Counted from the stretch's first letter, positions 1 to 11,965 are shown. The stretch: 64,000 bases of DNA from Sepiola atlantica (GCA_963556195.1 CAUVYP010000245.1:1-64000), one strand, 5' to 3'. Notes: generated by a model not told the origin, from the letters alone. Numbers and translations: made by a program.

Positions 1-60
1 ATTCTTATAAATGTGGAAGTTATAAACAAAAGCGAAATCAACTTTAAATCGCCTTAAATT
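1..60. repeat. Partial monomer at left edge (m127-m186)
   Basis: This is the last 60 bases of a monomer. It carries gaaatc in place of the usual gatatc and ends in cctt, the combination typical of type 1 monomers, so the truncated copy is probably type 1. The cut is made by the window edge. Confidence 0.95.
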
Positions 61-749
61 TTGTTAATGTTTTGCGTATTCAGTTTGTATCGACATATCT
101 CCGGGAGTACAAGAGCTGAACTTCTGTAACTTACTACTTCAGTAGAATATATATTTCCGCTATTGTCTGCAAAGTTTTGTTGCACAATTCTTATAAATGT
201 GGAAGTTATAAACAAAAGCGATATCAACTTTAAATCGCCTTAAATTTTGTTGATGTTTTGCGTATTCAGTTTGTATCGACATATCTCCGGGAGTACAAGA
301 GCTGAACTTCTGAAACTTGGTACTTCAGTAGAAAATGTGTGTCCGCTTATGTCTGCAAAGTTTCGGAGCACAATTCTGATAAATGTGGAAGTTATAAACA
401 AAAGCGATATCAACTTTAAATCGCACTAAATTTTGTTGATGTTTTGCGTATTCAGTTTGTATCGACATATCTCCGGGAGTACAAGGGCTGAACTTCTGAA
501 ACTTGGTACGTCAGTAGAAAATGTGTGTCCGCTAATGTCTGCAAAGTTTCGGAGCACAATTCTTATAAATGTGGAAGTTATAAAAAAAAGCGATATCAAC
601 TTTAAATCGCACTAAATTTTGTTGATGTTTTGCGTATTCAGTTTGTATCGACATATCTCCGGGAGTACAAGAGCTGAACTTCTGAAACTTGGTACTTCAG
701 TAGAAAATGTGTGTCCGCTAATGTCTGCAAAGTTTCGGAGCACAATTCT

Positions 750-770
750 TATAAATGTGGAAGTTATAAA
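750..770 (+). promoter_or_regulatory. Paired TATAAA motif (example from one monomer)
   Basis: Two TATAAA hexamers lie at 750-755 and 765-770 (m132-m137 and m147-m152), 15 bp apart on the same strand, and the pair recurs in most monomers. The second copy is almost invariant (exceptions include 15,655 and about 38,712). The first is altered in some types: cataaa in type 10, gataaa near 384, 3,170, 5,774 and 6,514, and aataaa in the P blocks. TBP binding or satellite transcription from these sites is a possibility only. Such hexamers also occur by chance in AT-rich DNA. Confidence 0.3.
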
Positions 771-777
771 CAAAAGC

Positions 778-783
778 GATATC
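778..783. other. EcoRV site repeated once per monomer (example)
   Basis: GATATC at m160-m165 is present in most monomers. It is lost in nearly all type 1 monomers, which read gaaatc; exceptions that keep it begin at 12,896 and 53,819. It is also lost where gatataaac occurs (in the monomers starting at 1,363, 2,852 and 6,200). The site therefore works as a register marker: cleavage should give mainly 186-bp fragments with some 372-bp fragments. Confidence 0.9.
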
Positions 784-804
784 AACTTTAAATCGCACTA
801 AATT

Positions 805-1176
805 GTGTTGATGTTTTTCGTATTCAGTTTGTATCGACATATCTCCGGGAGTACAAGAGCTGAACTTCTGAAACTTGGTACTTCAGTAGAATATGTATTT
901 CCGCTATTGTCTGCAAAGTTTTGTTGCACAATTCTTATAAATGTGGAAGTTATAAACAAAAACGATATCAACTTGAAATCGCCTTTAATTTTGTTGATGT
1001 TTTGCGTATTCAGTTTGTATCGACATATCTCCGGGAGTACAAGAGCTGAACTTCTGAAACTCCGTACTTCAGTAGAAAATGTGTGTCCGCTAATGTCTGC
1101 AAAGTTTCGGAGCACAATTCTTATAAATGTGGAAGTTATAAACAAAAGCGATATCAACTTTAAATCGCACTAAATT
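805..1176. repeat. aaaaacgatatc dimer, copy 1
   Basis: Two monomers: a B copy with caaaaacgatatcaacttg and a cctttaatt end, then a type 2-like copy with an A core (aactccgtac plus gaaaatgtgtg). The cctttaatt end removes the stop codon that other monomers have in both frames read across that point. The first copy also has atgtttttcg. Confidence 0.85.
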
Positions 1177-1548
1177 TTGTTGATGTTTTGCGTATTCAGT
1201 TTGTATCGACATATCTCCGGGAGTACAAGAGCTGAACTTCTGAAACTTGGTACTTCAGTAGAATATGTATTTCCGCTATTGTCTGCAAAGTTTTGTTGCA
1301 CAATTCTTATAAATGTGGAAGTTATAAACAAAAGCGATATCAACTTTAAATCGCACTAAATTTTGTTGATGTTTTGCGTATTCAGTTTGTATCGACATAT
1401 CTCCGGGAGTACAAGAGCTGAACTTCTGAAACTTGGTACTTCAGTAGAATATGTATTTCCGCTATTGTCTGCAAAGTTTTGTTGCACAATTCTTATAAAT
1501 GTTGAAGTTATAAACAAAAGCGATATAAACTTTAAATCGCCTTAAATT

Positions 1549-2851
1549 TTGTTGATGTTTTGCGTATTCAGTTTGTATCGACATATCTCCGGGAGTACAA
1601 GAGCTGAACTTCTGAAACTCCGTACTTCAGTAGAATATGTGTGTCCGCTATTGTCTGCAAAGTTTCGGAGCACAATTCTTATAAATGTGGAAGTTATAAA
1701 CAAAAGCGATATCAACTTTAAATCGCACTAAATTTTGTTGATGTTTTGTCGTATTCAGTTTGTATCGACATATCTCCGGGAGTACAAGAGCTGAACTTCT
1801 GAAACTTGGTACGTCAGTAGAAAATGTGTGTCCGCTATTGTCTGCAAAGTTTTGTTGCACAATTCTTATAAATGTGGAAGTTATAAACAAAAGCGATATC
1901 AACTTTAAATCGCCTTAAATTTTGTTGATGTTTTGCGTATTCAGTTTGTATCGACATATCTCCGGGAGTACAAGAGCTGAACTTCTGAAACTTGGTACTT
2001 CAGTAGAAAATGTGTGTCCGCAAATGTCTGCAAAGTTTCGGAGCACAATTCTTATAAATGTGGAAGTTATAAACAAAAGCGATATCAACTTTAAATCGCA
2101 CTAAATTTTGTTGATGTTTTGCGTATTCAGTTTGTATCGACATATCTCCGGGAGTACAAGAGCTGAACTTCTGAAACTTGGTACTTCAGTAGCATATGTG
2201 TGTCCGCTATTGTCTGCAAAGTTTCGGCGCACAATTCTTATAAATGTGGAAGTTATAAACAAAAGCGATATCAACTTTAAATCGCACTAAATTTTGTTGA
2301 TGTTTTGCGTATTCAGTTTGTATCGACATATCTCCGGGAGTACAAGAGCTGAACTTCTTAAACTTGGTACTTCAGTAGTAAATGTGTGTCCGCTAATGTC
2401 TGCAAAGTTTCGGAGCACAATTCTTATAAATGTGGAAGTTATAAACAAAAGCGATATCAACTTTAAATCGCACTAAATTTTGTTGATGTTTTGCGTATTC
2501 AGTTTGTATCGACATATCTCCGGGAGTACAAGAGCTGAACTTCTGAAACTTAGTACTTCAGTAGAATATGTATTTGCGCTATTGTCTGCAAAGTTTTGTT
2601 GCACAATTCTTATAAATGTGGAAGTTATAAACAAAAGCGATATCAACTTTAAATCGCCTTAAATTTTGTTGATGTTTTGCGTATTCAGTTTGTATCGACA
2701 TATCTCCGGGAGTACAAGAGCTGAACTTCTGAAACTTGGTACTTCAGTAGAATATGTGTGTCCGCTAATATCTGCACAGTTTCGGAGCACAATTCTTATA
2801 AATGTTGAAGTTATAAACAAAAGCGATATCAACTTCAAATCGCACTAAATT
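1549..2851. repeat. Seven intervening monomers, left domain
   Basis: Seven monomers of mixed type in 1,303 bp: a type 2-like copy, a 187-bp copy, A-type copies including one with gtagtaaatg, a B copy with ttagtac and tatttgcgc, and a ctaatatctgcacag copy. I found no second block with the same order in this window. Confidence 0.85.
1735..1921. repeat. 187-bp monomer (+T at about 1749)
   Basis: The m7 region reads ttttgtcgtattc where other monomers read ttttgcgtattc, so one T has been inserted. It is the only copy with this lesion in the window, so it is either private or recent. It mixes an A-like left part (gaaaatgtgtg, gtacgtcag) with a B-like right part (ttgtctgcaaagttttgttgc). Confidence 0.9.
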
Positions 2852-4339
2852 TTGTTGATGTTTTGCGTATTCAGTTTGTATCGACATATCTCCGGGAGTA
2901 CAAGAGCTGAACTTCTGAAACTTACTACTTCAGTACAATATGTATTTCCGCTATTGTCTAGACAGTTTTGTTGCACAATTCTTATAAATGTTGAAGTTAT
3001 AAACAAAAGCGATATAAACTTTAAATCGCCTTAAATTTTGTTGATGTTTTGCGTATTCAGTTTGTATCGATATATCTCCGGGAGTACAAGAGCTGAACTT
3101 CTGAAACTTGGTACTTCAGTAGAAAATGTGTGTCCGCTTATGTCTGCAAAGTTTCGGAGCACAATTCTGATAAATGTGGAAGTTATAAACAAAAGCGATA
3201 TCAACTTTAAATCGCACTAAATTTTGTTGATGTTTTGCGTATTCAGTTTGTATCGACATATCTCCGGGAGTACAAGAGCTGAACTTCTGAAACTTGGTAC
3301 GTCAGTAGAAAATGTGTGTCCGCTAATGTCTGCAAAGTTTCGGAGCACAATTCTTATAAATGTGGAAGTTATAAACAAAAGCGATATCAACTTTAAATCG
3401 CACTAAATTTTGTTGATGTTTTGCGTATTCAGTTTGTATCGACATATCTCCGGGAGTACAAGAGCTGAACTTCTGAAACTTGGTACTTCAGTAGAAAATG
3501 TGTGTCCGCTAATGTCTGCAAAGTTTCGGAGCACAATTCTTATAAATGTGGAAGTTATAAACAAAAGCGATATCAACTTTAAATCGCACTAAATTTTGTT
3601 GATGTTTTGCGTATTCAGTTTGTATCGACATATCTCCGGGAGAACAAGAGCTGAACTGCTGAAACTTGGTACTTCAGTAGAATATGTATTTCCGCTATTG
3701 TCTGCAAAGTTTTGTTGCACAATTCTTATAAATGTGGAAGTTATAAACAAAAACGATATCAACTTGAAATCGCATTTAATTTTGTTGATGTTTTGCGTAT
3801 TCAGTTTGTATCGACATATCTCCGGGAGTACAAGAGCTGAACTTCTGAAACTCCGTACTTCAGTAGAAAATGTGTGTCCGCTAATGTCTGCAAAGTTTCG
3901 GAGCACAATTCTTATAAATGTGGAAGTTATAAACAAAAGCGATATCAACTTTAAATCGCACTAAATTTTGTTGATGTTTTGCGTATTCAGTTTGTATCGA
4001 CATATCTCCGGGAGTACAAGAGCTGAACTTCTGAAACTTGGTACTTCAGTAGAATATGTATTTCCGCTATTGTCTGCAAAGTTTTGTTGCACAATTCTTA
4101 TAAATGTGGAAGTTATAAACAAAAGCGATATCAACTTTAAATCGCACTAAATTTTGTTGATGTTTTGCGTATTCAGTTTGTATCGACATATCTCCGGGAG
4201 TACAAGAGCTGAACTTCTGAAACTTGGTACTTCAGTAGAATATGTATTTCCGCTATTGTCTGCAAAGTTTTGTTGCACAATTCTTATAAATGTGGAAGTT
4301 ATAAACAAAAGCGATATCAACTTTAAATCGCCTTACATT
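2852..4339. repeat. Left-domain 8-monomer block, copy 2
   Basis: Second copy of the 61-1,548 block. It begins with a type 5-like monomer carrying tctagacag, then a type 6 monomer with ctgataaatg, two A monomers, the aaaaacgatatc dimer (3,596-3,967), and two B monomers ending cactaaa and ccttaca. The 3,596 monomer also has gagaacaag and gaactgctg; the latter recurs at about 7,004. Confidence 0.8.
3596..3967. repeat. aaaaacgatatc dimer, copy 2
   Basis: Same dimer, with gagaacaag and gaactgctg in the first monomer and a catttaatt end. Confidence 0.85.
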
Positions 4340-4525
4340 TTGTTGATGTTTTGCGTATTCAGTTTGTATCGACATATCTCCGGGAGTACAAGAGCTGAAC
4401 TTCTGAAACTTGGTACTTCAGTAGAAAATGTGTGTCCGCTAATGTCTGCAAAGTTTCGGAGCACAATTCTTATAAATGTGGAAGTTATAAACAAAAGCGA
4501 TATCAACTTTAAATCGCACTAAATT
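4340..4525. repeat. Single A-type monomer between blocks
   Basis: Plain A haplotype monomer. The preceding copy has cttaca instead of cttaaa at its end, so the one stop codon that normally separates monomers in the forward frame is missing at about 4,334. Confidence 0.9.
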
Positions 4526-5455
4526 TTGTTGATGTTTTGCGTATTCAGTTTGTATCGACATATCTCCGGGAGTACAAGAGCTGGAGGTCTGAAACTTATT
4601 ACTGCAGTAAAATATGTATTTCCGCTATGGTTTGCAAAGTTTTGTTGCACAATTCTTATAAATGTGGAAGTTATAAACAAAAGCGAAATCAACTTTAAAT
4701 CGCCTTAAATTTTGTTGATGTTTTGCGTATTCAGTTTGTATCGACATATCTCCGGGAGTACAAGAGCTGAACTTCTGAAACTCCGTACTTCAGTAGAATA
4801 TGTGTGTCCGCTATTGTCTGCAAAGTTTCGGAGCACAATTCTTATAAATGTGGAAGTTATAAACAAAAGCGATATCAACTTTAAATCGCACTAAATTTTG
4901 TTGATGTTTTGCGTATTCAGTTTGTATCGACATATCTCCGGGAGTACAAGAGCTGAACTTCTGAAACTTGGTACTTCAGTAGAATATGTATTTCCGCTAT
5001 TGTCTGCAAAGTTTTGTTGCACAATTCTTATAAATGTGGAAGTTATAAACAAAAGCGATATCAACTTTAAATCGCCTTAAATTTTGTTGATGTTTTGCGT
5101 AGTCAGTTTGTATCGACATATCTCCGGGAGTACAAGAGCTGAACTTCTGAAACTTGGTACTTCAGTAGAAAATGTGTGTCCGCTAATATCTGCAAAGTTT
5201 CGGAGCACAATTCTTATAAATGTGGAAGTTATAAACAAAAGCGATATCAACTTTAAATCGCACTAAATTTTGTTGATGTTTTGCGTATTTAGTTTGTATC
5301 GACATATCTCCGGGAGTACAAGAGCTGAACTTCTGAAACTGACTACTTCAGTAGAATATGTATTTCCGCTATTGTCGGCAAAGTTTTGTTGCACAATTCT
5401 TATAAATGTGGAAGTTATAAACAAAAGCGATATCAACTTTAAATCGCCTTAAATT
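4526..5455. repeat. Left-domain 5-monomer block, copy 1
   Basis: Order: type 1 with actgcagtaaa, type 2, type 3, type 12, then type 5 with aactgactac and tcggcaaag. The same order and the same private marks recur at 7,316-8,245, exactly 2,790 bp (15 monomers) away. The first monomer here also carries gctggaggtctg and cttattac, which the second copy lacks. Confidence 0.85.
4898..5083. repeat. Reference monomer, B haplotype (type 3)
   Basis: This is a clean example of the B form, with gaatatgtatttccgcta, ttgtctgcaaagttttgttgc and a ccttaaatt end. The differences from the A form are concentrated between m88 and m122, plus the last codon-sized step before the taa (m178-m180, cct instead of cac). 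The rest of the monomer is essentially identical to A. Confidence 0.95.
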
Positions 5456-6199
5456 TTGTTGATGTTTTGCGTATTCAGTTTGTATCGATATATCTCCGGG
5501 AGTACAAGAGCTGAACTTCTGAAACTTACTACTTCGGTAGAATATGTATTTCCGCTATTGTCTGGACAGTTTTGTTGCACAATTCTTATAAATGTTGAAG
5601 TTATAAACAAAAGCGATATCAACTTTAAATCGCCTACAATTTTGTTGATGTTTTGCGTATTCAGTTTGTATCGATATATCTCCGGGAGTACAAGAGCTGA
5701 ACTTCTGAAACTTGGTACTTCAGTAGAAAATGTGTGTCCGCTTATGTCTGCAAAGTTTCGGAGCACAATTCTGATAAATGTGGAAGTTATAAACAAAAGC
5801 GATATCAACTTTAAATCGCACTAAATTTTGTTGATGTTTTGCGTATTCAGTTTGTATCGACATATTCTCGGGAGTACAAGGGCTGAACTTCTGAAACTTG
5901 GTACGTCAGTAGAAAATGTGTGTCCGCTAATGTCTGCAAAGTTTCGGAGCACAATTCTTATAAATGTGGAAGTTATAAACAAAAGCGATATCAACTTTAA
6001 ATCGCACTAAATTTTGTTGATGTTTTGCGTATTCAGTTTGTATCGACATATCTCCGGGAGTACAAGAGCTGAACTTCTGAAACTTGGTACTTCAGTAGAA
6101 AATGTGTGTCCGCTAATGTCTGCAAAGTTTCGGAGCACAATTCTTATAAATGTGGAAGTTATAAACAAAAGCGATATCAACTTCAAATCGCACTAAATT
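5456..6199. repeat. 4-monomer block, copy 1 of a direct tandem
   Basis: Order: type 5-like with tctggacag, type 6 with ctgataaatg, A with gtacgtcag, A. It is followed directly by a second copy at 6,200-6,943 (744 bp). Local marks are ttcggtagaa and a cctaca end in the first monomer, and catattctcggg with acaagggctg in the third. The latter also occurs in the monomer at 433, linking this block to the left edge. Confidence 0.8.
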
Positions 6200-6943
6200 T
6201 TGTTGATGTTTTGCGTATTCAGTTTGTATCGACATATCTCCGGGAGTACAAGAGCTGAACTTCTGAAACTTACTACTTCAGTAGAATATGTATTTCCGCT
6301 ATTGTCTGGACAGTTTTGTTGCACAATTCTTATAAATGTTGAAGTTATAAACAAAAGCGATATAAACTTTAAATCGCCTTAAATTTTGTTGATGTTTTGC
6401 GTATTCAGTTTGTATCGATATATCTCCGGGAGTACAAGAGCTGAACTTCTGAAACTTGGTACTTCAGTAGAAAATGTGTGTCCGCTTATGTCTGCAAAGT
6501 TTCGGAGCACAATTCTGATAAATGTGGAAGTTATAAACAAAAGCGATATCAACTTTAAATCGCACTAAATTTTGTTGAGGTTTTGCGTATTCAGTTTGTA
6601 TCGACATATCTCCGGGAGTACAAGAGCTGAACTTCTGAAACTTGGTACGTCAGTAGAAAATGTGTGTCCGCTAATGTCTGCAAAGTTTCGGAGCACAATT
6701 CTTATAAATGTGGAAGTTATAAACAAAAGCGATATCAACTTTAAATCGCACTAAATTTTGTTGATGTTTTGCGTATTCAGTTTGTATCGACATATCTCCG
6801 GGAGTACAAGAGCTGAACTTCTGAAACTTGGTACTTCAGTAGAAAATGTGTGTCCGCTAATGTCTGCAAAGTTTCGGAGCACAATTCTTATAAATGTGGA
6901 AGTTATAAACAAAAGCGATATCAACTTTAAATCGCACTAAATT
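6200..6943. repeat. 4-monomer block, copy 2 of a direct tandem
   Basis: Repeats the 5,456-6,199 order. It shares tctggacag and ctgataaatg, and differs by gatataaac in the first monomer and ttgaggttttg in the third. The same 4-monomer order opens the blocks at 61 and 2,852, so this set occurs four times in the left 7 kb. Confidence 0.8.
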
Positions 6944-7315
6944 TTGTTGATGTTTTGCGTATTCAGTTTGTATCGACATATCTCCGGGAGTACAAGAGCT
7001 GAACTGCTGAAACTTGGTACTTCAGTAGAATATGTATTTCCGCTATTGTCTGCAAAGTTTTGTTGCACAATTCTTATAAATGTGGAAGTTATAAACAAAA
7101 GCGATATCAACTTTAAATCGCCTTAAATTTTGTTGATGTTTTGCGTATTCAGTTTGTATCGACATATCTCCGGGAGTACAAGAGCTGAACTTCTGAAACT
7201 TGGTACTTCAGTAGAAAATGTGTGTCCGCTAATGTCTGCAAAGTTTCGGAGCACAATTCTTATAAATGTGGAAGTTATAAACAAAAGCGATATCAACTTT
7301 AAATCGCACTAAATT
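6944..7315. repeat. Two monomers (B then A)
   Basis: A B monomer with gaactgctg (shared with the 3,596 monomer) followed by a plain A monomer. Both are full length. Confidence 0.9.
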
Positions 7316-8245
7316 TTGTTGATGTTTTGCGTATTCAGTTTGTATCGACATATCTCCGGGAGTACAAGAGCTGAACTTCTGAAACTTACTACTGCAGTAA
7401 AATATGTATTTCCGCTATGGTTTGCAAAGTTTTGTTGCACAATTCTTATAAATGTGGAAGTTATAAACAAAAGCGAAATCAACTTTAAATCGCCTTAAAT
7501 TTTGTTGATGTTTTGCGTATTCAGTTTGTATCGACATATCTCCGGGAGTACAAGAGCTGAACTTCTGAAACTCCGTACTTCAGTAGAATATGTGTGTCCG
7601 CTATTGTCTGCAAAGTTTCGGAGCACAATTCTTATAAATGTGGAAGTTATAAACAAAAGCGATATCAACTTTAAATCGCACTAAATTTTGTTGATGTTTT
7701 GCGTATTAAGTTTGTATCGACATATCTCCGGGAGTACAAGAGCTGAACTTCTGAAACTTGGTACTTCAGTAGAATATGTATTTCCGCTATTGTCTGCAAA
7801 GTTTTGTTGCACAATTCTTATAAATGTGGAAGTTATAAACAAAAGCGATATCAACTTTAAATCGCCTTAAATTTTGTTGATGTTTTGCGTATTCAGTTTG
7901 TATCGACATATCTCCGGGAGTACAAGAGCTGAACTTCTGAAACTTGGTACTTCAGTAGAAAATGTGTGTCCGCTAATATCTGCAAAGTTTTGGAGCACAA
8001 TTCTTATAAATGTGGAAGTTATAAACAAAAGCGATATCAACTTTAAATCGCACTAAATTTTGTTGATGTTTTGCGTATTCAGTTTGTATCGACATATCTC
8101 CGGGAGTACAAGAGCTGAACTTCTGAAACTGACTACTTCAGTAGAATATGTATTTCCGCTATTGTCGGCAAAGTTTTGTTGCACAATTCTTATAAATGTG
8201 GAAGTTATAAACAAAAGCGATATCAACTTTAAATCGCCTTAAATT
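7316..8245. repeat. Left-domain 5-monomer block, copy 2
   Basis: Second copy of 4,526-5,455 at an offset of exactly 15 monomers. The actgcagtaaa, aactgactac and tcggcaaag marks are retained. Private changes include gtattaagt in the third monomer and agttttggagc in the fourth. Confidence 0.85.
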
Positions 8246-9733
8246 TTGTTGATGTTTTGCGTATTCAGTTTGTATCGATATATCTCCGGGAGTACAAGAG
8301 CTGAACTTCTGAAACTTGGTACTTCAGTAGAAAATGTGTGTCCGCTTATGTCTGCAAAGTTTCGGAGCACAATTCTTATAAATGTGGAAGTTATACACAA
8401 AAGCGATATCAACTTTAAATCGCACTAAATTTTGTTGATGTTTTGCGTATTCAGTTTGTATCGACATATCTCTGGGAGTACAAGAGCTGAACTTCTGAAA
8501 CTTGGTACGTCAGTAGAAAATGTGTGTCCGCTAATGTCTGCAAAGTTTCGGAGCACAATTCTTATAAATGTGGAAGTTATAAACAAAAGCGATATCAACT
8601 TTAAATCGCACTAAATTTTGTTGATGTTTTGCGTATTCAGTTTGTATCGACATATCTCCGGGAGTACAAGAGCTGAACTTCTGAAACTTGGTACTTCAGT
8701 AGAATATGTATTTCCGCTATTGTCTGCAAAGTTTTGTTGCACAATTCTTATAAATGTGGAAGTTATAAACAAAAGCGATATCAACTTTAAATCGCCTTAA
8801 ATTTTGTTGATGTTTTGCGTATTCAGTTTGTATCGACATATCTCCGGGAGTACAAGAGCTGCACTTCTTAAACTTGGTACTTCAGTAGTGAATGTGTGTC
8901 CGCTAATGTCTGCAAAGTTTCGGAGCACAATTCTTATAAATGTGGAAGTTATAAACAAAAGCGATATCAACTTTAAATCGCACTAAATTTTGTTGATGTT
9001 TTGCGTATTCAGTTTGTATCGACATATCTCCGGGAGTACAAGAGCTGCACTTCTGAAACTTACTACTTCAGTAGAATATGTATTTCCGCTATGGTTTGCA
9101 AAGTTTTGTTGCACAATTCTTATAAATGTGGAAGTTATAAACAAAAGCGAAATCAACTTTAAATCGCCTTAAATTTTGTTGATGTTTTGCGTATTCAGTT
9201 TGTATCGACATATCTCCGGGAGTACAAGAGCTGAACTTCTGAAACTTACTACTTCAGTAGAATATGTGTGTCCGCTTATGTCTGCAAAGTTTCGGAGCAC
9301 AATTCTTATAAATGTGGAAGTTATAAACAAAAGCGATATCAACTTTAAATCGCACTAAATTTTGTTGATTTTTTGCGTATTCAGTTTGTATCGACATATC
9401 TCCGGGAGTACAAGAGCTGAACTTCTGAAACTTGGTACGTCAGTAGAAAATGTGTGTCCGCTAATGTCTGCAAAGTTTCGGAGCACAATTCTTATAAATG
9501 TGGAAGTTATAAACAAAAGCGATATCAACTTTAAATCGCACTAAATTTTGTTGATGTTTTGCGTATTCGGTTGTTATCGACATATCTCCGGGAGTACAAG
9601 AGCTGAACTTCTGAAACTTGGTACTTCAGTAGAATATGTATTTCCGCTAATGTCTGCAAAGTTTCGGAGCACAATTCTTATAAATGTGGAAGTTATAAAC
9701 AAAAGCGATATCAACTTTAAATCACCTTAAATT
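8246..9733. repeat. 8-monomer arm block, left copy
   Basis: Order: type 6, A with tctctggga and gtacgtcag, B, gagctgcac with gtagtgaatg, type 1 with gagctgcac, A-like, A with ttgattttttg, then cggttgttatcgac. The gagctgcac pair and tctctggga also occur at 52,145-53,632 and 61,445-62,932 but are rare in the core. The last monomer (9,548-9,733) is a B/A chimera. Confidence 0.7.
9548..9733. repeat. Chimeric monomer, B left half and A right half
   Basis: It has the cggttgttatcgac start and gaatatgtatttccg of B, then switches to ctaatgtctgcaaagtttcggagc of A, and ends atcacctt. The switch lies within about m98-m103, which supports exchange inside a monomer. Confidence 0.85.
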
Positions 9734-9919
9734 TTGTTGATGTTTTGCGTATTCAGTTTGTATCGACATATCTCCGGGAGTACAAGAGCTGAACTTCTTT
9801 AACTTGGTACTTCAGTAGTGAATGTGTGTCCGCTAATGTCTGCAAAGTTTCGGAGCACAATTCTTATAAATGTGGAAGTTATAAACAAAAGCGATATCAA
9901 CTTTAAATCGCACTAAATT
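9734..9919. repeat. Type 15-like monomer with cttctttaac
   Basis: A gtagtgaatg monomer in which the usual cttcttaaac reads cttctttaac. A monomer at 62,003 carries the same change together with gagctgcac, another link between the left and right arms. Confidence 0.85.
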
Positions 9920-10291
9920 TTGTTGATGTTTTGCGTATTCAGTTTGTATCGACATATCTCCGAGAGTACAAGAGCTGAACTTCTGAAACTTACTACTTCA
10001 GTAGAATATGTATTTCCGCTATGGTTTGCAAAGTTTTGTTGCACAATTCTTATAAATGTGGAAGTTATAAACAAAAGCGAAATCAACTTTAAATCGCCTT
10101 AAATTTTGTTGATGTTTTGCGTATTCAGTTTGTATCGACATATCTCCGGGAGTACAAGAGCTGAACTTCTGAAACTTACTACTTCAGTAGAATATGTGTG
10201 TCCGCTTATGTCTGCAAAGTTTCGGAGCACAATTCTTATAAATGTGGAAGTTATAAACAAAAGCGATATCAACTTTAAATCGCACTAAATT
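9920..10291. repeat. Two monomers (type 1, then type 5/A hybrid)
   Basis: A type 1 monomer with ctccgagag, then a cttactac monomer with an A-type right half. The pair resembles 8,990-9,361, 930 bp upstream. Confidence 0.8.
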
Positions 10292-10849
10292 TTGTTGATG
10301 TTTTGCGTATTCAGTTTGTATCGACATATCTCCGGGAGTACAAGAGCTGAACTTCTGAAACTTGGTACTTCAGTAGAAAATGTGTGTCCGCTAATATCTG
10401 CAAAGTTTCGGAGCACAATTCTTATAAATGTGGAAGTTATAAACAAAAGCGATATCAACTTTAAATCGCACTAAATTTTGTTGATGTTTTGCGTATTCAG
10501 TTTGTATCGACATATCTCCGGGAGTACAAGAGCTGAACTTCTGAAACTTACTACTTCAGTAGAATATGTATTTCCGCTATTGTCTGCAAAGTTTTGTTGC
10601 ACAATTCTTATAAATGTGGAAGTTATAAACAAAAGCGATATCAACTTTAAATCGCCTATAATTTTGTTGATGTTTTGCGTATTCAGTTTGTATCGATATA
10701 TCTCCGGGAGTACAAGAGCTGAACTTCTGAAACTTGGTACTTCAGTAGAAAATGTGTGTCCGCTATTGTCTGCAAAGTTTTGTTGCACAATTCTTATAAA
10801 TGTGGAAGTTATAAACAAAAGCGATATCAACTTTAAATCGCCTTAAATT
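10292..10849. repeat. 3-monomer block, copy 1
   Basis: Order: type 12, type 5, type 6. It is repeated directly at 10,850-11,407 (558 bp). The middle monomer ends cctata instead of ccttaa, and the third is a chimera with an A left half and a ttttgttgc right half. Confidence 0.8.
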
Positions 10850-11407
10850 TTTTTGATGTTTTGCGTATTCAGTTTGTATCGACATATCTCCGGGAGTACA
10901 AGAGCTGAACTTCTAAAACTTGGTACTTCAGTAGAAAATGTGTGTCCGCTAATATCTGCAAAGTTTCGGAGCACAATTCTTATAAATGTGGAAGTTATAA
11001 ACAAAAGCGATATCAACTTTAAATCGCACTAAATTTTGTTGATGTTTTGCGTATTCAGTTTGTATCGACATATCTCCGGGAGTACAAGAGCTGAACTTCT
11101 GAAACTTACTACTTCAGTAGAATATGTATTTCCGCTATTGTCTGCAAAGTTTTGTTGCACAATTCTTATAAATGTGGAAGTTATAAACAAAAGCGATATC
11201 AACTTTAAATCGCCTTAAATTTTGTTGATGTTTTGCGTATTCAGTTTGTATCGATATATCTCCGGGAGTACAAGAGCTGAACTTCTGAAACTTGGTACTT
11301 CAGTAGAAAATGTGTGTCCGCTTATGTCTTCAAAGTTTCGGAGCACAATTCTTATAAATGTGGAAGTTATAAACAAAAGCGATATCAACTTTAAATCGCA
11401 CTAAATT
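10850..11407. repeat. 3-monomer block, copy 2
   Basis: Second copy of the 12-5-6 order. The first monomer begins ttttttgatg and has cttctaaaac, and the third has gtcttcaaag. Confidence 0.8.
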
Positions 11408-11965
11408 TTGTTGATGTTTTGCGTATTCAGTTTGTATCGACATATCTCCGGGAGTACCAGAGCTGAACTTCTGAAACTTGGTACGTCAGTAGAAAATGTG
11501 TGTCCGCTAATGTCTGCAAAGTTTCGGAGCACAATTCTTATAAATGTGGAAGTTATAAACAAAAGCGATATCAACTTTAAATCGCACTAAATTTTGTTGA
11601 TGTTTTGCGTATTCGGTTGTTATCGACATATCTCCGAGAGTACAAGAGCTGAACTTCTGAAACTTGGTACTTCAGTAGAATATGTATTTCCGCTATTGTC
11701 TGCAAAGTTTTGTTGCACAATTCTTATAAATGTGGAAGTTATAAACAAAAGCGATATCAACTTTAAATCGCCTTAAATTTTGTTGATGTTTTGCGTATTC
11801 AGTTTGTATCGACATATCTCCGGGAGTACTAGAGCTGAACTTCTGAAACTTGGTACTTCAGTAGAAAATGTGTGTCCGCTAATGTCTGCAAAGTTTCGGA
11901 GCACAATTCTTATAAATGTGGAAGTTATAAACAAAAGCGATATCAACTTTAAATCGCACTAAATT
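11408..11965. repeat. Three monomers before the HOR core
   Basis: A with gtaccag; cggttgttatcgac B with ctccgagag; and A with gtactagag. All are 186 bp. Confidence 0.9.

Larger units (their letters stand above)
619..804. repeat. Reference monomer, A haplotype
   Basis: This is a clean example of the A form, with gaaaatgtgtgtccgcta, atgtctgcaaagtttcgg and a cactaaatt end. By count it holds 67 G+C in 186 bases (36%), with 30 C, 37 G and 7 CpG. It contains single GATATC (778-783) and CCGG sites and two TATAAA motifs. Several other types (7, 8, 10, 12, 13, 15) differ from it by only a few bases. Confidence 0.95.
61..1548. repeat. Left-domain 8-monomer block, copy 1
   Basis: Eight monomers that match 2,852-4,339 in order, offset 2,791 bp (15 monomers plus the 1-bp insertion near 1,749). 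Shared marks are a cttactac B-type monomer, a monomer with ctgataaatg, one with gtacgtcag, and then the aaaaacgatatc dimer. The first monomer (61-246) carries ttgttaatg and ctgtaac, and the third has acaagggctg. Confidence 0.8.

Noticed and set aside
640..662. CENP-B box-like element around atcgacatatctccggg
   Set aside because: It contains an atcg, a central a and cggg, but the cggg lies two bases too far from the left half compared with the mammalian nTTCGnnnnAnnCGGGn box, and the ttcg is imperfect. Not supported as a CENP-B box.
731..750. Second CENP-B box candidate at tttcggagcacaattc
   Set aside because: The left half (ttcg) fits but there is no cggg at the right distance.
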